Shown here one piece after another: positions 8,844 through 20,403 of a stretch of 64,000 nt of DNA. The stretch spans positions 62,001 through 126,000 of the forward strand of contig NZ_UIHC01000005.1 in NCBI RefSeq assembly GCF_900499075.1, read 5' to 3'. The first letter of the stretch is position 1. Each line of letters starts with the position of its first letter. Below the pieces are notes generated by a model. The model was given only the letters and a program-made list of their open reading frames with translations. It was not told the DNA's origin and did not search any database. This DNA is from Roseinatronobacter ekhonensis. Its GTDB lineage: Bacteria; Pseudomonadota; Alphaproteobacteria; Rhodobacterales; Rhodobacteraceae. Position numbers and translations under genes: made by a program.

Positions 8844-9400
8844 CCACGCGCCGCACCGGGGATACCGTTCCCTATACTGTTACGTTTCTGGAGATGACAG
8901 CGCGACCTTCCTATGACTGGCCGCACACACCCGCCGCCATGACCGGAGCATTGCTCAAGGCAGATTCGTCGCCTGTGTGGTATTTCCGCGCGCTTTATGA
9001 TGCGGTGGGGCGCGACTATGCTTGGACCGATCTGCACGCGTCAGAAGATGCAGAGATCGGCTACTGGCTGGCCGACCCCAAGGTCGCTTTGTATTCGCTG
9101 ATCGACAAGGGCTGGCCGCATGGGTTTTTCCTGTTGGACTGGCGCGCGGACGACACATGCGAGCTTTGCTATTTCGGACTGGTACCCGGTGTGGTCGGGC
9201 GCGGTTTCGGCTCTTGGATGCTGCGCACCGCGATCCTGACGGGTTGGGCGCAAGACGGCGTGCAAAGAATGACCGTCAACACCTGCACACTCGACCATCC
9301 ACGCGCGCTGATCCAGTATCAACGCCACGGCTTCAATGTCGTCCGACAGGAAGAGCGCACGCGCACCCTGACGCGCGACTGGACCCCTGCACAGGAATAA
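8840..9400 (+). CDS. GNAT family N-acetyltransferase
   Basis: A 186-aa acetyltransferase-like protein. The central part, with YFGLVPGVVGRGFGSWML, resembles the GNAT acetyl-CoA binding loop (Q/R-x-x-G-x-G/A), and VNTCTLDHPRALIQYQRHGF matches the family's C-terminal motif. The start overlaps the stop of sseA by four bases, and the aminotransferase gene begins five bases after its stop, so the three form one unit. The substrate is unknown. Confidence 0.85.
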   Translation: MTTRRTGDTVPYTVTFLEMTARPSYDWPHTPAAMTGALLKADSSPVWYFRALYDAVGRDYAWTDLHASEDAEIGYWLADPKVALYSLIDKGWPHGFFLLDWRADDTCELCYFGLVPGVVGRGFGSWMLRTAILTGWAQDGVQRMTVNTCTLDHPRALIQYQRHGFNVVRQEERTRTLTRDWTPAQE

Positions 9401-9404
9401 GCGC

Positions 9405-10589
9405 ATGTTCGAAACCCTGCCCGCCCCGAAGCTGGACGGCATTATCGGCCTGATGCAGGCTTTTGCCGCCGATACGCGTGCGGACAAGATCGACCTTGGC
9501 GTGGGCGTCTATCGCGACGCACAGGGGCGCACCCCGATCATGCGCGCGGTCAAACAGGCCGAGGCGCGCATATTGGAGCAGCAAGACAGCAAGAGCTACC
9601 TGTCACTGGCGGGCGACGCGGCATTTCTAACCACGATGGAAGCCTTGTTGTTGGGCGGCGCCGTGCCAAGCGCGCGGGTGGCCGCTGTGGGCACACCCGG
9701 CGGCACAGCGGCGGTGCGCCAGATTTGCGAGTTGATCGCGAAGGTGCGCCCCGGCGCGACCGTCTGGGTCAGCGCGCAGACATGGCCGAACCATGGGCCG
9801 CTGATTGCAGCCGCAGGGCTGAAAGCGCGCCCCTACAGGTATCTGGATGCAGAAGCCGGTGCGCTGGACCGCGCTGGCATGTTCGCCGATCTGGGCGCTG
9901 CGCAGGCCGGAGAAGTGGTGCTGCTGCATGGCTGCTGTCACAATCCGACCGGGGTGGACCTGTCGCCGCAGGATTGGGCCGAGATGGGCGCGCTTTTGGA
10001 ACGCACAGGGGCCGTGCCCTTCGTCGACATGGCCTACCAGGGGTTTGGCGACGGTCTGGATGCCGATGCGGGCGGCTTGCGCCATTTGGCCGCACGCTTG
10101 CCCGAAGTATTGATTGCTGCGAGTTGTTCCAAGAATTTCGGCCTCTATCGCGACCGCGTCGGCATTGCCATGGTGGTGGTCCCAGAGGGTCAGCGCGATG
10201 CGATGGCAGCAACTCTGGCCGGTCTGAACCGCCAGAGCTTTGCGTTTCCGCCCGATCACGGCGGCCGCGTTGTCAGCACCATCTTGGGCGACCCGATGCT
10301 GCGCGCGGTCTGGCTGGAAGAATTGGACGAGATGCGCGCCCGCGTGCAGACCAATCGTCGCGCCTTGGCGGAGGCGTTGCGCGACGCCAGCGGGTCGGAC
10401 CGCATGGGGGCCGTGGCCGCGCAACAGGGCATGTTTTCGATCCTGCCACTGAGCGAAGCGCAAGTGACCAAGCTGCGCGAGGATGATGGCATCTACATGC
10501 TGTGGGACGGGCGGGTGAACATGGCAGGCATGGACCCCTCGCGCGCAGGTGACGTGGCGCGGGCAGTGGCCGAGGTGATGCGCGGGTAA
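9405..10589 (+). CDS. tyrB: Aromatic amino acid aminotransferase (class I)
   Basis: A 394-aa PLP-dependent transaminase of the AspC/TyrB type. The N-terminus FETLPAPKLDGIIGLMQAF and IDLGVGVYRD are typical; HGCCHNPTGVD and FVDMAYQGFGDGLD follow, and ASCSKNFGLYRDRVG holds the PLP-binding lysine. The substrate may be aromatic amino acids or aspartate; TyrB-like is my inference from the residues around the motifs. It follows a GNAT gene by four bases. A GC hairpin lies after the stop. Confidence 0.88.
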   Translation: MFETLPAPKLDGIIGLMQAFAADTRADKIDLGVGVYRDAQGRTPIMRAVKQAEARILEQQDSKSYLSLAGDAAFLTTMEALLLGGAVPSARVAAVGTPGGTAAVRQICELIAKVRPGATVWVSAQTWPNHGPLIAAAGLKARPYRYLDAEAGALDRAGMFADLGAAQAGEVVLLHGCCHNPTGVDLSPQDWAEMGALLERTGAVPFVDMAYQGFGDGLDADAGGLRHLAARLPEVLIAASCSKNFGLYRDRVGIAMVVVPEGQRDAMAATLAGLNRQSFAFPPDHGGRVVSTILGDPMLRAVWLEELDEMRARVQTNRRALAEALRDASGSDRMGAVAAQQGMFSILPLSEAQVTKLREDDGIYMLWDGRVNMAGMDPSRAGDVARAVAEVMRG

Positions 10590-10601
10590 GACAACACGCG
10601 C

Positions 10602-10622
10602 GCCCCGGGCTTGACCCGGGGC
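10602..10622. repeat. Palindromic REP-like hairpin between tyrB and ubiG
   Basis: A perfect 8-bp stem (GCCCCGGG, loop CTTGA, CCCGGGGC) lies 12 bases behind the tyrB stop and 17 bases from the ubiG stop. No T-run follows on either strand, so it is not a standard terminator. From memory, CCGGGCTTGACCCGG-type palindromes are widely repeated between genes in alphaproteobacteria; this appears to be one copy. It could still stall transcription or protect the 3' ends of the converging mRNAs. Confidence 0.55.
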
Positions 10623-10639
10623 CTTGCGGCCGACTGGGT

Positions 10640-11389
10640 CTACGCCCGTGCCCCCTGCTTCACCGAAGCCGTGACATAATTCACCGACAGATCGCGCTCG
10701 GACAGCGACCAGCTCCACCGCAACTTGTCAAAGACAAACCCCGTGCGGTCGACAGGGTCCATGTCGGCGCGGCGCAGTAGGTCATATAGCTCATCCGGGG
10801 TGATGAATTTCGACCATTCATGGGTGCCCTTGGGCAGCCACCGCATGACATATTCCGCCCCGATGATCGCCATGACGTAGCTTTTCGGGTTGCGGTTCAG
10901 GGTCGAGCAGATCATCAGCCCACCCGGTTTCAACAACTGCTGGCAGGCGGTCAGATAGGCCAGCGGGTCGGCGACATGCTCGACCACTTCCATGTTCAGC
11001 ACCACGTCGAATTGCTCGCCCGCCGCCGCCATATCCTCTGCGGTGGTGTGGCGGTAGTCGATCTGCAAGCCTTCCTGATCGGCATGGATTTGCGCGACCG
11101 GAATGTTGCGCGGGGCGGCATCTGCGCCGACCACATCAGCCCCCAGACGCGCCATCGGTTCCGACAGCAACCCGCCGCCGCAGCCAATATCCAGCAGCCG
11201 CAGCCCCTTGAACGGCTGGGACGCGGTCAGATCACGGTCGAATTCAGCGGCAATTTGGCGCGTAATATAGTCCAACCGGCAGGGATTAAGCATGTGCAAT
11301 GGCTTGAACTTGCCATTCGGATCCCACCATTCAGCGGCCATCGCCTCGAATTTCGCCACTTCGGACGGGTCGATCGTGCTTGTCGTCAT
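10640..11389 (-). CDS. ubiG: Ubiquinone biosynthesis O-methyltransferase
   Basis: A 249-aa SAM-dependent methyltransferase that performs both O-methylations of ubiquinone synthesis. [19 protein letters not shown] is the SAM-binding motif [17 protein letters not shown] and [16 protein letters not shown] are typical of UbiG, as is [18 protein letters not shown] at the N-terminus. ATG at 11389 ([11 protein letters not shown]) starts the conserved protein although the frame is open to 11455. It is divergent from pip with a 66-base shared upstream region. Confidence 0.96.
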   Translation of the reverse strand: MTTSTIDPSEVAKFEAMAAEWWDPNGKFKPLHMLNPCRLDYITRQIAAEFDRDLTASQPFKGLRLLDIGCGGGLLSEPMARLGADVVGADAAPRNIPVAQIHADQEGLQIDYRHTTAEDMAAAGEQFDVVLNMEVVEHVADPLAYLTACQQLLKPGGLMICSTLNRNPKSYVMAIIGAEYVMRWLPKGTHEWSKFITPDELYDLLRRADMDPVDRTGFVFDKLRWSWSLSERDLSVNYVTASVKQGARA

Positions 11390-11455
11390 GGTCCCCTCGG
11401 TTTTTTGCGTTGTGCCCCATGGCGGGCGGGTCTGACAAACTATATAGTCCAGCAT

Positions 11456-12436
11456 ATGGACAAGTCAGCCGGACATGATAACGCACACAAGGGTCTTTAC
11501 CCATATATCGAACCCTATGACCAGCGCTTGCTGGACGTAGGCGAAGGGCATCGTGTCTATATCGAGCAATGCGGCAACCCCAACGGCACGCCGGTAGTGG
11601 TCCTGCATGGCGGGCCCGGCGGCGGATGCAGCCCGACCATGCGGCGGTTTTTCGACCCCGAACATTACCGCGTTGTCCTGTTCGACCAGCGCGGATGCGG
11701 GCGGTCCAAGCCTTCGGCGTCCACTCATGCCAACACAACCGCGCATCTGCTGGCCGATATAGAGCTGATCCGCGACACGTTGGAGATTTCGCGCTGGGCG
11801 GTGTTCGGCGGGTCGTGGGGCGCGACGCTCGCTCTGGCCTATACGCAGGCGCACCCCGATGCCGTCACCCATGTGGTTTTGCGCGGTGTCTTCACTGGCA
11901 CGCGCGCGGAACTGGACTGGTTCTATGGCGGGGGTGCAGCCCGGTTCTTTCCCGAACTCTGGGCTCAATTCACGCGGCTGATCCCTGATGAGGAACAAGG
12001 TGACCTGATCGCAGCCTATTCCAAGCGACTGTTCAGCGGTGACATTCATGAGGAAAACCGCTTCGCCCGCGCCTGGACGCGCTGGGAAAACGCTCTGGCC
12101 TCAATTGAAACTCGCGGGCTGCTGGGGGGCGATGCGCCCAGTGACTACGCCCGCGCCTTTGCCCGGCTAGAGAATCACTACTTCTCCAACGGGTGCTTTC
12201 TGGGCGAGGATGGCGCGCTGTTGAACGGGCTTTGGAAGATGTCCAATGTGCCCGGGACTATCGTGCAGGGCCGCTATGACATGATCTGTCCGCCCGCGAC
12301 CGCATGGGAATTACACCGCCACTGGGGCCGCTCGCGTTTGGAAATGGTCGGGCTATCGGGCCACGCGCTGTCTGAACCCGCGATTGCCCGCGAGTTGGTC
12401 CGCGTCATGAACCAGTTGCGTCATGTCGAAATGTAG
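11456..12436 (+). CDS. pip: Prolyl aminopeptidase (proline iminopeptidase)
   Basis: A 326-aa alpha/beta hydrolase (peptidase family S33) that removes N-terminal proline from peptides. [10 protein letters not shown] forms the oxyanion-hole region, DQRGCGRS follows, and [11 protein letters not shown] carries the nucleophile serine in a GxSxG motif; the late aspartate (GRYDMICPP) and histidine ([10 protein letters not shown]) complete the triad. The long open frame upstream lies over ubiG and is ignored; ATG at 11456 gives the usual N-terminus [16 protein letters not shown]. Confidence 0.95.
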   Translation: MDKSAGHDNAHKGLYPYIEPYDQRLLDVGEGHRVYIEQCGNPNGTPVVVLHGGPGGGCSPTMRRFFDPEHYRVVLFDQRGCGRSKPSASTHANTTAHLLADIELIRDTLEISRWAVFGGSWGATLALAYTQAHPDAVTHVVLRGVFTGTRAELDWFYGGGAARFFPELWAQFTRLIPDEEQGDLIAAYSKRLFSGDIHEENRFARAWTRWENALASIETRGLLGGDAPSDYARAFARLENHYFSNGCFLGEDGALLNGLWKMSNVPGTIVQGRYDMICPPATAWELHRHWGRSRLEMVGLSGHALSEPAIARELVRVMNQLRHVEM

Positions 12437-12522
12437 AATTTCATAACTTTACCTTATAAAATCCATCAGAACAAAAAACTATTCCTGATCCTTTTGGCAT
12501 GTTAGACTCATTCCAGATTTAA

Positions 12523-14703
<2,181 letters not shown>

Positions 14704-14726
14704 TCGCCGGTCATATAGCACCGGAT

Positions 14727-14751
14727 AAGGGGCGCGAAAGCGCCCCTTTTT
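14727..14751 (+). terminator. Intrinsic terminator after katG
   Basis: A 9-bp stem (AAGGGGCGC, loop GAAA, GCGCCCCTT) with the U-run TTTTT at 14747-14751, 24 bases behind the katG stop. The GAAA tetraloop and T-run make this the clearest rho-independent terminator in the window. Confidence 0.9.
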
Positions 14752-14761
14752 CATGGGCGGA

Positions 14762-15409
14762 TTACAGGGCCAACAGGGCTGGCAAGTCGTCCATACTACG
14801 AAACACATGCGCGCCCTCAGCCACCAGCTTCGCGCCATCGCCCTCGGGTGCGTAGCCGAAACAGCGCATCCCTGCCGCCTGTGCCGCGCGCGCGCCGGTG
14901 GGGCTGTCTTCGATCACCACGCAATGCGCGGGCGCATGGCCCATCGCCTGTGCCGCGTGCAAAAACAGGTCGGGCGCGGGTTTGGGGCGGGCGACATCGG
15001 TGGCGGCAAACACGTTGGTCGTGAACCGTGACGCCAATTCCGGGTGCTGGCCCAAGGTGGTCCGCATTTTCATGTGCCGTCCGTTCGACCCGATGCTATA
15101 AGGAATGCCCGCCTGCTCCAGCCGTTCCAGCACGCCGACAATGCCCGCGATCATCGGGGTGCCCCGTGCCAGCACCTCGCAGATGCGCGGATAGAAGGTT
15201 TCCACCCAATCCGCCGGCAGGGTCGCCCCCATATCGCGCGCCTGCACGGCAACGCCCGAAATCGTACCGCCAACGAACAGACCCATGATCTGCTCTAGGG
15301 GTAGGTCCAGCCCATGCGCGGCCATTTCGTCACGCAGAAAGGAGTTCGTCAATATTTCACTATCGACGACCACACCGTCGCAATCGAAAATCACAAGCTT
15401 CGGGGTCAC
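14762..15409 (-). CDS. HAD family hydrolase (phosphoglycolate phosphatase / beta-PGM type)
   Basis: A 215-aa haloacid dehalogenase-type phosphatase with a helical cap domain. Motif I is VIFDCDGVVVDSE with the nucleophile and acid aspartates near residues 9 and 11; motif II is IGSNG, motif III lies in ARPKPAPDLFLHAAQAMG, and VIEDSPTGARAAQAAGM is motif IV. This subfamily includes phosphoglycolate phosphatase, beta-phosphoglucomutase and sugar phosphatases; the substrate cannot be settled. The start overlaps the rsmD stop by four bases (ATGA). Confidence 0.9.
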   Translation of the reverse strand: MTPKLVIFDCDGVVVDSEILTNSFLRDEMAAHGLDLPLEQIMGLFVGGTISGVAVQARDMGATLPADWVETFYPRICEVLARGTPMIAGIVGVLERLEQAGIPYSIGSNGRHMKMRTTLGQHPELASRFTTNVFAATDVARPKPAPDLFLHAAQAMGHAPAHCVVIEDSPTGARAAQAAGMRCFGYAPEGDGAKLVAEGAHVFRSMDDLPALLAL

Positions 15410-15969
15410 GCGCTATGCTCCAGCATGGTGACATGGGTGTCGCCGTAGCGGCGTTGATCGACAAGTGTGAACCCCTCGGGCGCAGGTTGGGGCAGGCTTT
15501 CTTCCCAGACCACGCGTGCACCGGGCTTCAGCCAGCCGCCCGCGACGGCGGATGCCAGCGCTTGCGTGCCCAAGCCCTTGGCATAGGGCGGGTCCAAGAA
15601 CACCAGATCAAACACTGCACCATGGTTTGCCCCCAAGGTGGTCGCGTCGCGCCGAAATACCTTGGTGCGGCCCATGGCGCGCATCTTCTCGATATTCTCG
15701 CGCAGAAGCGCGCGGGCTGTGGCGCCGTCATCTATGAAACAGGCAAAACTTGCGCCGCGCGACAGTGCCTCTAGCCCCAAGGCGCCGGTGCCTGCAAACA
15801 GGTCCAGCACCCGAATACCGTCGAACGGGATCGCATCTGCGCCGTTTATCAGCAGATTGAACATCGATTCCCGCACACGGTCCGATGTCGGACGCAGATG
15901 TGCTGCCGCATCACCCGCGCCGATCTCGGCCAGCTTCAGCCCGCGATGGGTGCCGCCGACGATCCTCAT
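15406..15969 (-). CDS. rsmD: 16S rRNA (guanine(966)-N(2))-methyltransferase
   Basis: A 187-aa methyltransferase that modifies G966 of 16S rRNA. The N-terminus MRIVGGTHRGLKL is the family signature; LRPTSDRVRESMFNLL follows, VLDLFAGTGALGLEALSRG is the SAM site, and FLDPPYAKG is the catalytic DPPY motif. It is flanked by overlaps of four bases with the HAD gene downstream and the flavoprotein gene upstream, so the three genes form one tight unit. Confidence 0.95.
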   Translation of the reverse strand: MRIVGGTHRGLKLAEIGAGDAAAHLRPTSDRVRESMFNLLINGADAIPFDGIRVLDLFAGTGALGLEALSRGASFACFIDDGATARALLRENIEKMRAMGRTKVFRRDATTLGANHGAVFDLVFLDPPYAKGLGTQALASAVAGGWLKPGARVVWEESLPQPAPEGFTLVDQRRYGDTHVTMLEHSA

Positions 15970-17168
15970 GCGCTCAACAGAGCTTTAAGGTCAGTCGCAG
16001 GGTCGGACAGTGCCGCGGGATCGGGGGAGATCCCCTGCTCTATCATCCGCTTGCCAACCATATATGCGCGTGGATCGCCCAGCGCATCGACCGAGAGCAG
16101 CGTATCCCCCTTGAAATACCAATGGCTGCGGGCGGGCGCGGCACGTACAATCACACGATCATAGCCTGCATTCAGCCCGGCGATTTGCAGCTTCATGTCG
16201 TATTGGTCCGACCAGAACCACGGCATTGGCACATAGTCGCGGCCCGCACCTAGCATGTTGTCGGCCACGCATTCGGCCTGGTCGATGGCGTTCTGAACGC
16301 TTTCCAGCCGCAGCCGCCCGCCTTGCCACGGGAAGGACGCGCAATCGCCCGCCGCCCAGATCGATGGGTCGCTGGTGCGGCCCTGCGCGTCGGTGGCGAT
16401 GCCGTTATCCAGCGTCAGGCCCGCCGCTTCGGCCAGATCGGTTGCAGGGGCAATGCCGATGCCGACGATCACGAAATCTGCTGGCAGATGCGTGCCATCC
16501 GCTAGCGTAACCCCGCTGACGCGGTCGGTGCCGTCGATGCGCGCCAAGGCAGTGTCGGTCAGGATACGCACGCCATGCCCCGCGTGCAGGGCATTAACGG
16601 CGGCAGCGGTTTCCGGTGCGGCCACACGCGCCAGAATGCGCGGGGCCATTTCCAGAACGGTTACATCCAGCCCGCGCTTTGCGGCTACCGCAGCCGCTTC
16701 CAGCCCGATATAGCCACCACCCACGATGACAACGCGCGCGCTAGCCCGGAACTCCGCCGCCATGGCATTGACATCCGCCAGCCCGCGCACTGTGTAGACA
16801 CCCGCCAAATTGCCACCAATGCTGGCAGGCAGGTGGCGCGGCACCGACCCCGTGGTCAGCGCCAGCGCGTCATAGGGCAGATGCTCGTCACCCAGCGCCA
16901 CGGTCTGCGCGGCACGGTCCAGACCGGTCACGCTTGCACCCATCCGCAGGTCAACCGCTTGATCAGCATAAAAAATTTCTGGCCGCAGGAACAGGCGTTC
17001 CAGCGCCATATCCCCCAGCAGATACCCTTTGGACAAAGGCGGGCGCTGATAGGGCGGCACAGGTTCTGCGCCCAGAAGGGTGATCCCGCCATCAAAACCT
17101 TTGGCCCGCAGCCGCGCCACCAGCGAGGCGCCGGCCTGGCCCGCACCCACGACAACAATTCGCTTCAT
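15966..17168 (-). CDS. FAD-dependent ferredoxin reductase-like oxidoreductase
   Basis: A 400-aa pyridine-nucleotide-disulfide-type flavoprotein like the NADH-ferredoxin reductases of oxygenase systems (rhodocoxin and putidaredoxin reductase). RIVVVGAGQAGASLV binds FAD, VVIVGGGYIGLEAAAVA binds NAD, and IWAAGDCASF is the second FAD motif. No redox-active CxxxxC pair is seen, consistent with this group rather than thioredoxin reductases. ATG at 17168 has a ribosome binding site (AGAGGGCAGG) before it. No ferredoxin or P450 gene is adjacent, so the partner is unknown. Confidence 0.87.
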   Translation of the reverse strand: MKRIVVVGAGQAGASLVARLRAKGFDGGITLLGAEPVPPYQRPPLSKGYLLGDMALERLFLRPEIFYADQAVDLRMGASVTGLDRAAQTVALGDEHLPYDALALTTGSVPRHLPASIGGNLAGVYTVRGLADVNAMAAEFRASARVVIVGGGYIGLEAAAVAAKRGLDVTVLEMAPRILARVAAPETAAAVNALHAGHGVRILTDTALARIDGTDRVSGVTLADGTHLPADFVIVGIGIAPATDLAEAAGLTLDNGIATDAQGRTSDPSIWAAGDCASFPWQGGRLRLESVQNAIDQAECVADNMLGAGRDYVPMPWFWSDQYDMKLQIAGLNAGYDRVIVRAAPARSHWYFKGDTLLSVDALGDPRAYMVGKRMIEQGISPDPAALSDPATDLKALLSA

Positions 17169-17250
17169 CCTGCCCTCTTGCCACTGGCCCGCACCGTGCT
17201 GCATCCTATATTCAGGGCATAGCAAAAGACAACCAAGAGAGGGATGGAAC

Positions 17251-17739
17251 ATGACAGTTCAAGTGGGCGATACGCTGCCAGAGGCAAGCCTGTCGCGTCT
17301 GGGGGCAGAAGGGCCGGAGCAGGTCAGCCTGTCCAGCCTGACCAAAGGCCGCAAGGTCGTGATTTTCGCAGTGCCCGGTGCCTATACGCCCACCTGCCAT
17401 TCGGCGCATGTGCCCAGCTTTATCCGCGTGAAGGATGACTTGGCCGCCAAGGGCGTGGATGAGATCATTTGCCTGTCAGTCAACGACGTGTTCGTGATGA
17501 AGCATTGGGGCGACAGCACCGGTGCAAGCGATGCGGGGCTGACCCTGCTCTCGGATGGAACGAGCGCGTTTACCAAAGAAATCGGCATGATGTTCGACGC
17601 GCCACCCGTCGGCATGATGGGCCGCTCGAAGCGCTATGCGATGCTGGTCGAGGATGGTGTGGTCACACTGTTCCACCCAGAGGAAAGCCCCGGCACCTGC
17701 GACATCTCGGGTGGCGAGGCGCTGCTGGCGGCCATGTGA
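17251..17739 (+). CDS. Peroxiredoxin, Prx5 type
   Basis: A 162-aa thiol peroxidase that reduces hydrogen and organic peroxides. VPGAYTPTCHSAHVPSF holds the peroxidatic Cys49 in the PxxxTxxC motif of the Prx5 group, with SVNDVFVMKHWG following. No fused glutaredoxin domain is present. The frame is open upstream, but ATG at 17251 has a good ribosome binding site (AGAGAGGGA) and the right N-terminus. Its stop overlaps the start of the next gene by one base (TGATG). Confidence 0.93.
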   Translation: MTVQVGDTLPEASLSRLGAEGPEQVSLSSLTKGRKVVIFAVPGAYTPTCHSAHVPSFIRVKDDLAAKGVDEIICLSVNDVFVMKHWGDSTGASDAGLTLLSDGTSAFTKEIGMMFDAPPVGMMGRSKRYAMLVEDGVVTLFHPEESPGTCDISGGEALLAAM

Positions 17740-18923
17740 TGGCGGATGGCGGGGCGCTTTCGGTCACGCTGGTCTCGTCCTTGGACGAGATCGCGGCGCA
17801 GGATTGGGATGCCTGCGCTTGCCCGGAAGATGCGACCGGGCGCCCCACCGATCCATTCACCACCTACCGCTTTTTGCACGCATTGGAGGCGTCAGGCTCC
17901 GTCGGTCCCGGCACGGGATGGGAGCCACGCTATATAACGGTTGAACAGGACGGCGCGTTGATCGCCGTTGCTCCGCATTATGTGAAATCGCATTCCCAGG
18001 GCGAATACATCTTCGACCACGCTTTCGCACAGGCCTACACACGGTCAGGCGGGCAGTACTATCCGAAACTGCAAGTGGCTGCGCCGTTCACGCCCGCCAC
18101 GGGCCGGCGTTTCTTGTGCAAAGCGGGATTTGAGAATGCGGGGACCGCCGCGATACTGCAAGCGATGGCGCAGGTCGCGCGCGACAATAACCTGTCATCG
18201 GCACATGTGACCTTTTGCACAGCCCAAGAGGCCGCGCGCGGCACGGAATATGGCTTCCTGCACCGTGTGACAGAGCAGTTTCACTGGGAAAACGCGCGCT
18301 ATACGGATTTTGAGGCGTTCCTTGGCGCACTATCGTCGCGCAAGCGCAAAACCATCCGCAAGGAACGTAAGACCGCCCAAGCCTTTGGCGGCGAAATCCA
18401 CGCCTATACCGGCGATGATCTGCGGCCCGAACATTGGGATGCCTTCTGGCAATTCTACCAAGACACCGGCGCGCGCAAATGGGGCACCCCCTACCTGACG
18501 CGCCAGTTCTTCGACATCGTGCAACAGACCATGCGCGACGATGTTCTGCTGGTGCTGGCCGAACGCGACGGCATCCCGATTGCCGGCGCGCTGAATTTCA
18601 TCGGGCGTGATTGTCTGTATGGTCGCTACTGGGGCTGTGTCGAGGATCACTCCTGCCTGCATTTTGAGCTGTGCTATTATCAGGCGATGGACTTCGCCAT
18701 CCAGCAGGGTTTGGGCCGCGTCGAGGCTGGCGCGCAGGGCACGCATAAACTGGCTCGCGGCTATATGCCGAGCGAGATCCACTCGCTGCATCATTTCCCC
18801 GAACCCGGTTTTCATCAGGCGGTTGCGCGCTACCTGCGCGAAGAGCGCGCGGCCATCGACTATGAAATGTCGGCGCTGGCCGGTTTCGCGCCGTTCCGCA
18901 AACCCAGACAGGAGGATACATGA
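17739..18923 (+). CDS. FemAB-like / DUF482 (peptidogalycan biosynthesis) protein
   Basis: A 394-aa protein of the DUF482 group within the GNAT/FemAB superfamily, whose members are annotated as acyltransferases but lack a settled substrate. Matching features are [17 protein letters not shown]-type N-terminus, [27 protein letters not shown], the basic stretch [13 protein letters not shown], and near the end [21 protein letters not shown] with [14 protein letters not shown]. It lies between a peroxiredoxin (one-base overlap) and phhB (four-base overlap), so it is translated from the same message. The role is unknown. Confidence 0.85.
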   Translation: MADGGALSVTLVSSLDEIAAQDWDACACPEDATGRPTDPFTTYRFLHALEASGSVGPGTGWEPRYITVEQDGALIAVAPHYVKSHSQGEYIFDHAFAQAYTRSGGQYYPKLQVAAPFTPATGRRFLCKAGFENAGTAAILQAMAQVARDNNLSSAHVTFCTAQEAARGTEYGFLHRVTEQFHWENARYTDFEAFLGALSSRKRKTIRKERKTAQAFGGEIHAYTGDDLRPEHWDAFWQFYQDTGARKWGTPYLTRQFFDIVQQTMRDDVLLVLAERDGIPIAGALNFIGRDCLYGRYWGCVEDHSCLHFELCYYQAMDFAIQQGLGRVEAGAQGTHKLARGYMPSEIHSLHHFPEPGFHQAVARYLREERAAIDYEMSALAGFAPFRKPRQEDT

Positions 18924-19207
18924 CCGAAAAACTGACCGACCGCACCGCACTGGACCCGCTTCTGGCCAATGGTTGGGCGCTGGCAGACGGGCGCGACGCG
19001 TTGCAAAAAACCTATACATTCGCCAATTTCATCAATGCGTTCGGCTGGATGACCAGTGCGGCTATCGTGGCCGAAAAGATGAACCACCACCCCGAATGGT
19101 CCAACGTCTACAAGACCGTGAACGTCACACTGACGACCCATGATGCCGACGGGATTACCGAGTTGGACGTGAAACTCGCCCAAGCCATGGACAGGCTGGC
19201 AGGGTAA
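18920..19207 (+). CDS. phhB: 4a-hydroxytetrahydrobiopterin dehydratase
   Basis: A 95-aa pterin-4-alpha-carbinolamine dehydratase, which recycles the pterin cofactor after aromatic hydroxylase turnover. The signature [21 protein letters not shown] contains the His-His and downstream His-equivalent active-site residues, and [12 protein letters not shown] precedes it. Length is normal. The ATG overlaps the stop of the FemAB-like gene (ATGA). No phenylalanine hydroxylase is nearby, so the physiological substrate is unclear. Confidence 0.93.
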   Translation: MTEKLTDRTALDPLLANGWALADGRDALQKTYTFANFINAFGWMTSAAIVAEKMNHHPEWSNVYKTVNVTLTTHDADGITELDVKLAQAMDRLAG

Positions 19208-19252
19208 CATACCCCCTCGCCAAGCCGCGCGTTTCCCCGTATCGCAGGGGGC

Positions 19253-20341
19253 ATGACCGAGTATACCATTTTCATGGCCTGCCTGCCGGGGCTGGAGCCG
19301 CTATTGCTGAATGAAGCCCAAGCGCTTGGGTTTTCTGACCCCAGCGCCCTGCCCGGCGGCGTGGAATTTAACGGCGGTATGTCCGACATTGCGCGCGCCA
19401 ACCGTGAAAGCCGTCTGGCCAGCCGTGTGCTCGTTCGGATTGGCGCGTTTCGGGCCATGCATCTGGCGCAGTTGGACAAACGCGCGCGCAAGCTGCCTTG
19501 GGCCGACTGGCTGCGCGGCGATGTGCCTGTGCGCATAGAAGCCAGTTGCACACGTTCGCGCATCTACCACCAAAAGGCCGCCGCCCAGCGCATAGAACGC
19601 GCGATTACAGATGCAGTTGGCGCGCCGCTATCCGCCGCCGAGGGGCTGCGCGTTATGCTGCGGATCGACGACGATCTGGCGACGATCTCGCTCGATACGT
19701 CGGGCGAGAGCCTTCATAAGCGCGGCTACAAGCAGTTCATCGGCAAAGCCCCATTGCGCGAAACCATGGCCGCCGCGTTCCTGCGGCAGATGGGGTATGA
19801 CGGCACACAGCCGGTGATTGACCCGATGTGCGGGTCGGGCACCTTCGTTCTGGAAGCCGCCGATATCGCCGCGGGCCTGGCACCCGGCCGCGCACGCAGC
19901 TTCGCGTTCGAGCAGTTTTCCGGCGCACCCGAGCAGCCTGCGATCCCAATGCCGCCCAGATCACCAGATCTGCGCTTCTTTGGCTATGACCGCGATCAGG
20001 GCGCGGTGCAGGGTGCGACCGCGAATGCCGAACGTGCCGGCCTGTCTGACTGGACGCAGTTCACCTGCCAGCCCATCAGCGCGCTGACCCGCCCAGACTG
20101 CGCACCGGGCTTGGTTATGGTTAACCCGCCCTATGGGGGCCGTATCGGGAATATTGGCCAGCTATACGGCTTATATGCCAGTCTGGGCAAAGCTCTGGCA
20201 GAGCAGTTCGCAGGCTGGCGCGTGGGGCTGGTGACAACAGATGCCAAGCTGGCCCATGCAACGGGCCTGAAGCTGGACGCAGGCGCGCCGATCCCGCATG
20301 GCGGGCTGAAAGTGCGGCTATTTCAATCCGCCGCGCTTTAG
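19253..20341 (+). CDS. THUMP-domain class I SAM-dependent RNA methyltransferase
   Basis: A 362-aa protein with an N-terminal ferredoxin-like/THUMP region (about 1-150) and a C-terminal Rossmann methyltransferase domain. DPMCGSGTFVLEAADIAAG is the SAM motif and VMVNPPYGGRIG the catalytic NPPY motif, typical of N2-guanine RNA methylases such as the N-terminal half of RlmL (G2445 of 23S rRNA). It lacks the C-terminal RlmK half found in gammaproteobacteria. The exact rRNA target is inferred, not shown. Confidence 0.88.
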   Translation: MTEYTIFMACLPGLEPLLLNEAQALGFSDPSALPGGVEFNGGMSDIARANRESRLASRVLVRIGAFRAMHLAQLDKRARKLPWADWLRGDVPVRIEASCTRSRIYHQKAAAQRIERAITDAVGAPLSAAEGLRVMLRIDDDLATISLDTSGESLHKRGYKQFIGKAPLRETMAAAFLRQMGYDGTQPVIDPMCGSGTFVLEAADIAAGLAPGRARSFAFEQFSGAPEQPAIPMPPRSPDLRFFGYDRDQGAVQGATANAERAGLSDWTQFTCQPISALTRPDCAPGLVMVNPPYGGRIGNIGQLYGLYASLGKALAEQFAGWRVGLVTTDAKLAHATGLKLDAGAPIPHGGLKVRLFQSAAL

Positions 20342-20403
20342 AGGCGCGGTTTCGCTGGCCAGACACCGAGTTTCAGAGTATATTACTCAGGAATAGGTGA
20401 TCC

